The notes under the pieces are model-generated. The model was not told the DNA's origin, did no database searches, and saw only the letters and a list, made by a program, of their open reading frames with translations. 64,000 bases of DNA from Marchantia polymorpha subsp. ruderalis (lineage: Eukaryota > Streptophyta > Marchantiopsida > Marchantiales > Marchantiaceae), in assembly GCA_037833965.1 (NCBI GenBank), contig AP031356.1, positions 18,994,501 to 19,058,500 on the forward strand, in the 5' to 3' direction. The position numbers were made by a program, and so were the translations under genes. Of this stretch, positions 34,101 to 44,202 are shown piece by piece (within the stretch, counting starts at the first letter, position 1; each line of letters starts with the position of its first letter).

Positions 34101-36311
34101 CGTGACTACACTGAGAGATTTCTGGACCTCCTTGACAGAATACCGAAAGCAGGACCAGGGTCCCCTTTCTCGGTACAACAAGCTGTGGATTGGTACGTGA
34201 CCGGTTTAACTCGGGAGATGGAGACTTTTTGCCGACGCAGCAAGTGCGACACTATTGAGGATGTGATTGCATCGGCAGAAGCCTTCGAAACTTCCACTCT
34301 CAACCGAAGAGGGAGAGAGAGACGGGAGTCGAAGGAGCGAAAACCGAAGGGAGGGCGAAGACGACGTGGAGGTACAACTCCGTCATCGGAGGAATCGTCT
34401 TCGGACGAGAACCGTTCCTCATCCGAAGAAGAGGAAACCTCATCGTCGGAGGAGGAGAAGAAGAGGAAGAAGCATGGGGCAGCGAAGAAAAAGGGCACCC
34501 GACGAGTGACTACGGACAGAGCGCCGGGAGACATAGCCTCGAAGATGGAGACCCTTGTGAAGGACTTCGCCGATCTCAAGGTTCAAGTGGTAGGCGGACA
34601 TGATCGCCGAAAATCACCCGGGAGAGTGCGAGCGAACTTATGGTGTACTACGTGCGGGGCGGTGGGACATGCAAACACCGAGTGCCTTACCACCCGTCCG
34701 TCATATCCAGTCAACGTAGTAGAGTGGGCACAACCGTACTATGGAGAGCACCCCCAGTACTATGGAGAGGCTAGCGAAGAGACAGCCTACGCCGTCCAGT
34801 CGGTTCCTACCCCTACTGCAGTTTCAGCAATGCAAGTCCCACGATATATTCCGGTGGATCGGGCCACTACAGTACCCGTGAGGCGGAGAGCACCTCCAGG
34901 GACGTTTGACCCACCGCCACCGCGAGCTTGTTATAATTGCGGGGAAGTTGGACACTTCTCACCGCAGTGTCCCCATCCAAAAAGGCGAAACGATTATGCT
35001 CCGACATGTAGTAATTGCAAGAAGACCGGGCATACTGCGCCAGAGTGTGATCAGCCACCAGTCCCTCGGCCAGCGGTACGATTTGTGAACACTCCTGCCA
35101 AGGAGGACGTCCAAGTTAACCAGGTCGAAGTAGGTTCAGACGGGGATGACGAAGACGAAGAATGGCCGGCTGAAGAGGTTATGTGCGCGCGGGTCGAAAC
35201 TCGTAGTTCCAAGAAATCGAAGGAGCAAGAGCGTGACACTCGCAAGCACGAACGGAGAACCGACGACCGGACGGGAAAAGGGAAGGAGAAGACATCCAGC
35301 AAGTCCGACTTGCGACCTGCACGGAAGTCTTCGGCTACGCGAGAGGCACCAGCAGTACGCCCCCAGACAGCAGTCGAGGACGAGCCAGTACGCTTGCTGA
35401 AACGGGACTATGCTCCGGATATCCGCAACGAGGTAACCAACCTGTTGAAGGAAGCGATCCGCACTCAAAAGGACCCACCGCGGCCAGACTTGACATCCAT
35501 CCTTGGGGCGAAGTTGGCAGCCACCGTGGAACCTCGCAGAGCGTCGCCGACCCCGGCGACCCAACGCGCCCACTATGACTTGGTCGAAGATCTCGGGAGT
35601 CAAAAAGTGAACATCACGTTCAAGCAGCTCTTGGAGGACAATAAGACGTATCGGAGAATGTTGATGCTTTCGCTACGGCATCCGCGGAAGCCGCGCGCAT
35701 CCACCTCCTCTCAAGTATATCAAGTGGAGAGCGAAGACCAAGGGCCACCAGAGATCGATGTGGAAATAGCAGGGTGTTGTGTACGCAGAGTGCCAATCGA
35801 CTCTGGGTCAGGAGTCAACATAATGACGGAGGATACCGCGAGAGCCTTGGGGTTCAGTCAATACAAACCCTCGAAGCGTGTGTTGAGATTAGCGGATCAG
35901 ACGCGGAGAATGCCTGCAGGTATGCTGCGCAATGTCAAGACAATCATCGGGGGTGCGGACTTTCGGTTGACGTATATCATCCTTCAACCGATGATGAAGC
36001 AGGGCTATGACGTTCTGCTCGGGCGACCATGGCTATATGGCGCACAAGTCAGATGTGATTGGCGAAGGCATCGCCTTAAGTTTCCCCATCCTTCGGAACC
36101 GACCAAAACCATTACGGTGCCCTGGAATAGGGTCAGACACGAAGGAGAGACCCCATCGACAAGTGCAGGTTACACATCGGGCGGGGACAGTGAGTCCACC
36201 GCGCGATCGGATTCCAGTGGTACCGAATCCGATTATTTCGTAGGATTCGTTGCCTGCTGTTCGGTGGAAGAAGAAGAAGAGCCGGAAGCTATTCAGCCGG
36301 AAGACGAATAG
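34101..36311 (+). pseudogene. gag: gag, 3' part of the split gene
   Basis: Continues the gag of 17678-18298 after the nested element, from the gag core through three CCHC zinc knuckles and the DSGSG protease to TAG at 36309-36311. It is open throughout and still followed by the leaky context, but has lost its own start. Differences from the 6887 copy include Leu to Pro (near 34143), Ala to Val (near 34717) and Ile to Val (near 35077), so the two units are not perfect copies. An open frame entering from the inserted LTR is accidental. Confidence 0.93.
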
Positions 36312-36317
36312 CAATTA
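36309..36317 (+). promoter_or_regulatory. Candidate readthrough site UAG-CAA-UUA (interrupted unit)
   Basis: Third complete gag-pol junction in the window, again UAG CAA UUA with pol in the same frame. Confidence 0.84.
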
Positions 36318-39152
36318 ACTGTGGGACTGGGAAGGAGTGAGACGAGTCACACCGAGGGCATTGTCGACCCTAGTGACTGTCACGAAGTACAACTCAGTCC
36401 CGACAAGTGCTTGAAGGTATCAAGCGCAGTGAGAGGAGACGAGCTAAGGAAAGTACAGGCATTCCTTAGCCATTATGTCGACGTCTTCGCCTGGAAGATC
36501 GAAGACATGAAGGGGATACCTGCACGGTATGGGGAACACCGTATCGATTTACTGGACGACTCAGTACCCATACGACAGCGCCAGTATCGCCTCAACCCAA
36601 AATACTCCTTGCTAGTTAAGGAGGAGATAGATAAGTACTTGAGTGCTGGTATTATTTACCCTGTGCTCAGCAGTGAGTGGGTGTCGCCGATTGTTATCGT
36701 ACCCAAGAAGTTGACGGGTAAGATACGAGTGTGTCAGGATTTCCGGAAGTTGAATGCAGCAACACGCAAGGATCATCACCCGTTACCATTCACGGATGCC
36801 ATTCTAGACCATGTAGCAGGACATGAATGTTATAGCTTCCTGGATGGGTTCTCAGGTTACAATCAGGTGTCTATCCGGGAACAGGACAAGGATAAAACTA
36901 CGTTCACAACCGACTGGGGAACTTACGCATACCACAAGATGCCCTTCGGTCTGTGCAACGCGCCTGCCACCTTTCAACGGATGATGACCAATATCTTCCA
37001 GGAACAACTGAGGAAGTTCCTGGAAATATTCATAGATGACTTCTGTGTCTTTGGGAAGCGGTCTGAACACCTAAGTCACTTGAAGCAGACCTTCGATAAA
37101 TGTAGAGAGAGCAGTTTATCACTGCATCCCGAGAAGTGCTTTTTCTTTATGACTAGTGGGATCTTGTTGGGTCATCGGGTCTCAGCAGACGGCATTGCGG
37201 TGGACATCGAGAAGGTCAAGGTTATACTCGAGCTTGAGCCACCCACGAATCTAAGAGAGCTGCGAGCATTCCTGGGTCATGTGGGCTACTACCGAAGATT
37301 CATACACCTGTATGCAATACTGGCGGCGGACCTGACCAAGTTGTTGAAGAAGGACGAGCCTTATACTTGGGGTGCGAACCAGCAGTCAGCATTTGAGGCT
37401 CTTAAAGCGAAACTCACGACTGCTCCCGTACTAAGGAGTCCAGACTGGAATCGACCATTCCATGTTTACGTTGACACATCTGCATTCGCCATCGGTGTAG
37501 TACTGAGTCAAAAGGATGACAACAAAAAGGACTACCCGATCTACTTCGCGAGCCGACAGCTGTCTCTAGCAGAGCGGAAGTACACCACGACGGAGAGAGA
37601 AGCGTTGGGGATGGTGTACTCCTGTAAAAAGTTCCGTCACTACCTAATCTGCTACGAGTTTGTGTTCCATGTGGACCACTACGCATTGCAACACCTAGTC
37701 AAGAAAGCCGACCTATCCGGTCGGATCGCCAGGTGGGTGTTGTTACTACAAGAGTTCACCTACACAGTCCAGACCAGGAAAGGGGTGCACCACGAAAATG
37801 CGGATTACTTGTCCCGATTATGGACCCAGCCGACAGAGGAGGAATTGGTGGACGATTTTCCAGATGAAGAGTTATTTCAGTTGTCTGCAGGACATGAGTC
37901 CCGCTATGCCGACCTGTATCGATATCTGCTAACCCTCCAGTGTCCCGAAGGCATGGATTTGGAACAGCGAACTGTCTTTATTCATAAGGCAGGCCCGTAC
38001 CAACTCCAGCAGGGGGTTTTGTTCAAGAAGATGGCAGATGAGCGCTTATGCAGATGCCTGGAGGAATCAGAGGTACCAAGAATAGTGAGTGCGATGCATA
38101 CAGAGGAGGCGGGTGGACACTATGCCACCAGGAACACGGTCACAAAGATTCTAAATGCGGGGTATTGGTGGCCGACCATGTTTAAGGATGTTCTCGATTA
38201 CATCCGCAAGTGCGACAGTTGCCAGAGGACGGGGAGACCAACGCCTACAACACGCTGGCCCCTGACTCCCATCATGCCTCTAGCACCTTTCGAAAAGTGG
38301 GGCATTGACTTTGTAGGGCCGATACAACCAGTGACTAGAAGTACACGAAGGCGTTACATTCTGGTAGCAACGGACTACGCCACCAAAATGGTAGAGGCCA
38401 GGGCCACCAGAAGGGATGATGCTGCCACAGTGGCAGCCTTCTTGTTTGAGTCGATCATCACCCGCTACGGATGTCCCTTAGAGCTAGTCAGCGACCGGGG
38501 CACGCATTTTCTGAATCAGATCATCGAAGATCTGACACGGTATTTCCACATCAAGCACCGGAAGACTACTCCATACAATCCCAAGGCAAATGGACTGACG
38601 GAGAAGTCCAATGGTCTGCTGTGTAAAATACTACTCAAGGTCACGGTGAATCACGCTCACGACTGGGATACGAAGCTAGCAGCCGCCCTATGGGCGTACC
38701 GGACAGCTGAGAAGATCACGACCAAACAGACACCATACTTTCTGGTGTATGGGCAACACCCGATCCTCCCGATCGAATTTGAAGTACCCACCCAACGAAC
38801 GTTGGATTTGCAGAGGATGGGCGCAGAGGAGAGTCAGCTCTACAGGTTACAGGAGGTCACGCTGCTGGATGAGAGGAGACGAGACGCCGAAGATCGCACC
38901 AGGAAAATCCAGCTCCGCCGAAAGGAGAGATACGATAAAAAGATCAAACCGGTACTCCTGCAGGCGGGTGATTTGGCATTGCTCTACGACAGCAGGCATG
39001 CCAGATTCCCAGGCAAACTGCACCTAAGATGGATGGGACCTTACAGGGTTGTCGAAGTCTTCCCGAATGGATCCATCCAACTTGCGGACCTGGCCGGCGA
39101 TTTGTTAGGCACCCGAGTGAACGGGTGGCGGTTGAAGAAATACCACATGTGA
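36312..39152 (+). CDS. pol: Pol polyprotein of the interrupted unit
   Basis: Intact RT-RNase H-integrase frame, apparently identical in protein sequence to the copy at 9719-12559, with catalytic motifs FLDGFSGYNQ, FIDDF, VDTS, SDRG and LTEKSN. Because its gag is split by the nested element, it cannot be made as the normal Gag-Pol fusion from the unit's own promoter. It is followed by the polypurine tract 39177-39187 and LTR3. Confidence 0.94.
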   Translation, partial: QLTVGLGRSETSHTEGIVDPSDCHEVQLSPDKCLKVSSAVRGDELRKVQAFLSHYVDVFAWKIEDMKGIPARYGEHRIDLLDDSVPIRQRQYRLNPKYSLLVKEEIDKYLSAGIIYPVLSSEWVSPIVIVPKKLTGKIRVCQDFRKLNAATRKDHHPLPFTDAILDHVAGHECYSFLDGFSGYNQVSIREQDKDKTTFTTDWGTYAYHKMPFGLCNAPATFQRMMTNIFQEQLRKFLEIFIDDFCVFGKRSEHLSHLKQTFDKCRESSLSLHPEKCFFFMTSGILLGHRVSADGIAVDIEKVKVILELEPPTNLRELRAFLGHVGYYRRFIHLYAILAADLTKLLKKDEPYTWGANQQSAFEALKAKLTTAPVLRSPDWNRPFHVYVDTSAFAIGVVLSQKDDNKKDYPIYFASRQLSLAERKYTTTEREALGMVYSCKKFRHYLICYEFVFHVDHYALQHLVKKADLSGRIARWVLLLQEFTYTVQTRKGVHHENADYLSRLWTQPTEEELVDDFPDEELFQLSAGHESRYADLYRYLLTLQCPEGMDLEQRTVFIHKAGPYQLQQGVLFKKMADERLCRCLEESEVPRIVSAMHTEEAGGHYATRNTVTKILNAGYWWPTMFKDVLDYIRKCDSCQRTGRPTPTTRWPLTPIMPLAPFEKWGIDFVGPIQPVTRSTRRRYILVATDYATKMVEARATRRDDAATVAAFLFESIITRYGCPLELVSDRGTHFLNQIIEDLTRYFHIKHRKTTPYNPKANGLTEKSNGLLCKILLKVTVNHAHDWDTKLAAALWAYRTAEKITTKQTPYFLVYGQHPILPIEFEVPTQRTLDLQRMGAEESQLYRLQEVTLLDERRRDAEDRTRKIQLRRKERYDKKIKPVLLQAGDLALLYDSRHARFPGKLHLRWMGPYRVVEVFPNGSIQLADLAGDLLGTRVNGWRLKKYHM

Positions 39153-39176
39153 GTGTTCGCGTGGGCGCTCACAATT

Positions 39177-39187
39177 GAGGAGGGGGG
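39177..39187 (+). other. Polypurine tract before LTR3
   Basis: GAGGAGGGGGG, two bases before the LTR3 start at 39190. Confidence 0.88.
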
Positions 39188-39189
39188 CA

Positions 39190-42100
39190 TGTGGTACCCC
39201 ACTTTTCGAAATTTTGAGGAAATTAAAACATTTTTGGAAAACTGTACCCTGGCAGCATTGTAAATAGCCTTCGGTACATCAAAACGAAGTGAATCCGGAA
39301 GATCGCGGGGATTCTCGAGGGATCTTGTAGAATCTGGGATTGGGGGTGCAGCAGTGAGGACAGGCAACACCCTCCCTGCGAGCTCTGCAGTTAGGACCCC
39401 TACGACGCAAGGCGCAAAACCCGCCTTCGGAGGTTGCGTCCGCGGCTGTAGGGAAACCCTCCATAATTAGGTCAACCCTCGGGCGCCTTGTCCAAGTTAG
39501 AGTCCCGTTGGAAAGAGCTCGACGCACTGATTCCAACGAGTCCAAGAACGCTTGGAACGGATGAGGACTTAGGGAGTTATCACTATTGGAAGAAACGGAG
39601 GCGGTCGCCTACGGCGGAAAGAGTTCGCCACCGGCGCGAATTCCGCCTACGCGGAAGGGGGAATCAAGTTTTGTCCTATGCGCGGACGAAGGCGTTCGCC
39701 TGTGCACAGGCGAAGTAGGGTTAGGGGAGGCGCGAAGTCCACCTACGCACAGGCGCGCGCCTGTGCACAGGCGCTTCGGCGTCGGCGGAAAATCCGCCTT
39801 GGGCCCTAGAAATGCGCCTTGTGAGGTAGAAAGTGTACGGCGCCTTCCGCGCCAGCACCGCGCCGCGTACGGCGGAAGAGCCGCCAGAGTAATCAAATTG
39901 GTACGGACCATGCGGACGGCACGGGTGGATGCGCTCTTGGACGGACGGAGTTGCGGCGGCGGAAGCGCCGACGAAGAGACAAGGGACGGACAGACTGGAC
40001 GGAGACGGCTGACCACGGTCAACGCCTTCCGCGCCAGCGCGACGCCGCGCACAACGCGACGTGCGCGACGCCGTGCACATCCTCCTGTGCACAGGCGAAC
40101 GCCTGTGCACAGGAGGATGTTGAAGTTCAGTGCCGGCGGAGCATCCGCCGAGGCTCTGCCTGCGCACAGGCAGGAGTTGAACTTTTGTCCGACATGCGGA
40201 CACACGCGTCAAGGCAGAGGGGGATTGGCCGAGGGGCGGTACGAACAAGTGTACCGCGCAAGGCGGAAAACTCGCCTTCGGCGCTACGCCCCCATGTCCG
40301 CAGGGTAATACGCTCGCGGAGTTCAAATCCGCCAATTCGAGCGTGAGAGTTTAATCGACGACGGCGGAGCGTGAAGCCGCGCGTGAGAGCGAAGACCATT
40401 CCAGCGTACAGCCGGCGCGGCCATCAAGTGAGACGTTCTTCACGAGCAGGAGCCGACCATGACCTTCGACCGGGCGGCGGAGAACGTCCCATTCTTGAAT
40501 TCGCGATTCCAATCTCTTGTGCGCGCTGCGCGCATCCATCTGCTGGCTGCTGAACGTTCTTGACGTCGCCGCACAGGAGATTTCTTGTTGATTGAGGGAG
40601 AAGTGAATGCGCGTGATTTGGAATTGAGGGCGATTAGAGTTTGCCGAGAGAGAAAGAAGCTCGGGCGGTGCGGAAGTAGAATGAGCGGGCGAGCGAACCC
40701 CAGGAACGCAATGACGAGACCAAGCAGGTTGCGGATGGTGCCACTTCGCCTACCACAGAACGGGCTGCGCGCTTTCGAGGAGCGCTTAATAGCAAGAAAG
40801 CTCGATTTCTTGCTATGGGGATGGAACTACATCTGTGCGAATATGGTGCGCGAGTGGCTAGAGCCACAGGGACCACCCTCGCGCGGATTGCGTCCGCATG
40901 TTGATCGGTGGACAGTCCAAGATTGGGCGCAGGCGTTGGGAAGATGTGCTGGCATGCCAGGGCATCTCCTTTTCGACAGTGAGAGCATCAAGGTGACCAA
41001 GCAGGAAGAGGCGCAATTCGTGGAGCTGTTCAAGACCGGGAGGTCTACCAAGAATGGGTACAGGACCCGTGATTACAAGGATCGATTTCGCCGGACTTTG
41101 TCCGCGGCGCTGATGCAATTACTGCAGCCGCACCGCGCCTGCTACATCACATTGTGGCAGGTCTCTTTTGTGGAGTGCGTCATCGAGGGAACTCCAATTC
41201 ACTGGGCGAGCATCCTGCACAGGGTGATGCGGCAGCACGCGTTTGAGGAGAAGGGGGGAACTCTAAACCATCTCTCTCCTTTCCTCATCAATTTTTATCG
41301 ACAGCGGAATTGTTTGACAGCGGCGGAGCTTGAACATTTTCCGCCATTGTCCATCGACCATCCCGGGAAGTATGTGCGGGAGAATGAGGTCGACACTGAT
41401 GCAGAGGAGTCACCGACTTCTACCCCATCAAGACGGAGGGACGAAGGGAGACACACTCCTGCAGCACGAGTGCCGCGGAAGCGGCGATGGAGGGAAGAGT
41501 CTGAAGAGGAGCAGCATCAAGAACCCTCTGCTCCCATTCGACCGCGGCCGCTGTGCGAGCCATACAGCCGGCCGAAGCAGAAGGCACGCAGACTGGTGTT
41601 GCCAGCTGACAGTGCGGACACGGCGACGATTGCGACGGAGAAAGGAAGTGCGTCGCCAGAGAAGCATGAGGAAGCGCGGACGACCGCAGGAGCAACGGGC
41701 CACGCTGCAACCTCGACGGGAGAGAGGCCGCCTACGGGCCAAGGGCCTCCGGAGTTACCACGTGCGATGCGGACAGATGTTCCGTTTGCGCACAGACGAG
41801 CCTCCGCGGACGGACGAGCCTCCGCGGACAGGCGATCACAAGTGGACGTGGATCTACGCTTACGCGTGGGAAGGAGCAGTCCGCCTGTGCACAGGCGCTC
41901 GCCTGTGCACAGGTCGCCTGTGCACAGGACACCTCCACACGTGCCGCCTGTGCACAGGCAAGAATCACCCCCGTTCCAACGTAGGAAGGGGAAGGAGCCG
42001 GCGGAAGAACCGCCTACGAGACACCGGCCCTCGGGGCCAGACCCTCCGGCGCACCACGCGCCGCAATTTGCGCCTTCGGCGCCAGGGCCTTCGAGCCGAG

Positions 42101-44202
42101 GAGATACGAGCAGGGAGCGTGCGGAGGCCGCACCATCGGCGGGAAGTCCGCCGATAGATGCGCCTTCGGCGGTAGGGCCTATAGGCCAAGGAACATCGGG
42201 CGAGCGGCCCCCGGCCATGTCGCCTTCGGCGATGGATGTCCGCGGCACTACGCCTTCGGCGGACAAGGCGCCGGCAATTGCGCCTGCGCGCGGGCCGGGC
42301 ACAGCCCCCGCGGACCGATCAAGGGAGCAGCAACAGACGATGGAGCGGAGTGACTGTCCGCGGGATGAAATTTCGATGCGCGATGCGCAATCAAACCCCG
42401 CGCAGCCACCCTCCGCTCGATCGCCTTCGGCGGCGGGCGACGGCGGCAGAGAGGACGCGGTAGACAACCAACAAGCGAGCGACGGGGATGCCGCACGGGT
42501 ACATTCGCCTTCCGCCTTAGACATTTTGGCGACGAGCAGCGAGGCTGCAGCCGTGCCTTCGCAGGCAGCACACGTCGATGACGTGCAGCCCCACTCGGGG
42601 CAGTCGCCGACGCAATCAATGGCGACTGAAATTCTCCACTCGGATGATGACGACGGAGGCTCCACGGAAGAAATGTCAGGAGCAGAAGACACTGAGGAGG
42701 AGGAGGAGGAAATTGTTGGAGCGCCGGCGGCGGCGCTCTCTGAGCAGGTGATTCCGTTGCTGAGGTACTTGGATCGCAAGGTCGATAAATACGCCGACCC
42801 ACTCCAGCCGGGATCTTACATCGAGTTAGTGCGCAGGCGGACTCGCACTAAAGTCCACACCAGCAAGCTATTAGCTAGAGTGGACCAGGAGTTGAGGGAA
42901 TTGAAGGAGAAGCATGCATGCTTGTGGGGTCAGTATAAGCTTAATCAGAAATTCTACAAGCACTCGGAGAAGATGAAGGATGAGAAACTGGACGAGCTCA
43001 CCAAGGAGCAGGTGAAGGTCAAGGAAGCACTCATTTCTGAGCAGGCCCAGAATCGGATTTTGTCAGAGGAGCTCGTGCGACAGACGCGGTTGTTGGAACA
43101 ATGTCAGCTCGCACGGCAGGCGGATGAAGAGTTAATCCGCGGGTTACAGTCAGAGTGTGGCGAATTGAGAGCGCAACGTGCTGAAGCCGAATCGCAATTA
43201 GTGATAATTGAAGAGGATCGCAGGAAGGAGGCGGATCGCACGAAGGTGGAGACGGCGAGGCGTGTCGCCCACTGTCTCAAGGGCTACGCCCACTGGGAAG
43301 TGAAGGCGCAGGAGAAACTCACACTGCGTGAGTTTGAATTGCGCGCAGCCGGGTTGTTGTCAGGCGACAGTAGGAGTCGGCGGAAGGTAGCAAAGAAGCT
43401 CGATGCCTTTCTGTCGAAGGCACAGGATACCATGTCCGCCCTCGAAGTGGAGGTGTCCGCGGCGTTGCAGCGTTTGGGACTGCGCAGTAGAGCGGAAGAT
43501 TGGCAGGGTAGGGAGTTAGTGCGCGGCAGTCGGCCGCGCAGGAGACGTAGTACAGGTTCCGCGGAGTGTAGTGTAGCGTGGTTCCGTGCTGGCGTGTAGC
43601 GTAGTGCAGTGTAGTGCTAGGTAGGACTTAGAAGGTATAAAATAGTTCCAGGCGTTTTGCCTGGGGTTCTTTCCCAAACTCAGAAGTGCAGATCAGGAAC
43701 CCATTTCCTTTGCGTGTTTGTGTCCTTGAGTTCTGTCACCACGCACGAGGAGTTACAACTTAGCGTTCCGCATTTTGTAGCTGAAGGCCTTCGGCCGAAT
43801 GTTCAGAGCTAGTCCATTGGTTAGAGACTTGAGTAGTTCGGATCGGCACCTGCGGGTGACTGCCAATGCTCAGAGCCAGTGACTAGTTAGATACTTGAAC
43901 AGTTTCGCCCCTACACCTTCGAGTGTTTCTTTCTGATTGTACTCCTTGGGATTTTTCCCCTGAATGCCAAAGTGAAGTTTTGCTACTTCGTGTAAGCCTT
44001 GGTTGTAAATTCAGGTTACGCTGCAGCAGGTGCCTTGAGGGTAACCCCTGTAGTATTTCTGGGAATGACAAGTGCCTGAGAATTCAAACTCATCAATAGT
44101 CTGTTAAAACGTGACACTTTGTACCCTGTGTGTTCCTCTGTCCCTGTGGGTTCGACCTTTCTACCACTATATTGCAGTTTTAGCCTTTAGTGGGTTATTA
44201 CA
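39190..44202 (+). repeat. LTR3, right end of the array (5013 bp)
   Basis: It has the same termini as the other array LTRs and ends at TTATTACA against unrelated sequence. It is 18 bp longer because one palindromic unit (CGCCTGTGCACAGGCGCT, near 41893-41910) is added. It has GGGTTATTACA at its 3' end where LTR1 and LTR2 have GGATTATTACA; the nested element also has GGG. It is therefore more distant from LTR1 and LTR2 than those are from each other. Confidence 0.95.
40459..43599 (+). pseudogene. LTR3-borne accessory frame, broken by an early nonsense codon
   Basis: Same frame as 3075-6197, but codon 35 has changed from CGA to TGA (40561-40563), a CpG transition. The rest is open to 43599, and an internal ATG at 40681 could allow a shorter product lacking about 74 residues. 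It carries the 18-bp palindromic insertion, which adds six residues in frame within the Pro-Val-His-Arg repeats, and Ser in place of Arg in the ADRADTA motif. The loss of one basic N-terminal stretch is its only visible break. Confidence 0.88.

Larger units (their letters stand above)
12597..44202 (+). mobile_element. Right-hand array unit (LTR2-gag-pol-LTR3), interrupted by a nested element
   Basis: Without the 15,797-bp insertion and its 5-bp target duplication, this unit is 15,804 bp: LTR2 4995, internal 5796, LTR3 5013. The 18-bp excess over the other units is one extra palindromic unit in LTR3. The array ends at 44202 (TTATTACA); the next bases, GTCGCGTAGC, belong to an older relic LTR. 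The gag frame is disrupted by the insertion and the LTR3 accessory frame has a nonsense codon, so this unit is dead in at least two places. Confidence 0.92.

Noticed and set aside
33792-36311. An 839-codon open frame running from the nested LTR into gag
   Set aside because: It is a chance in-frame junction of the antisense LTR end with the 3' part of the split gag and has no ATG of its own at the junction; there is no reason to think it is expressed.
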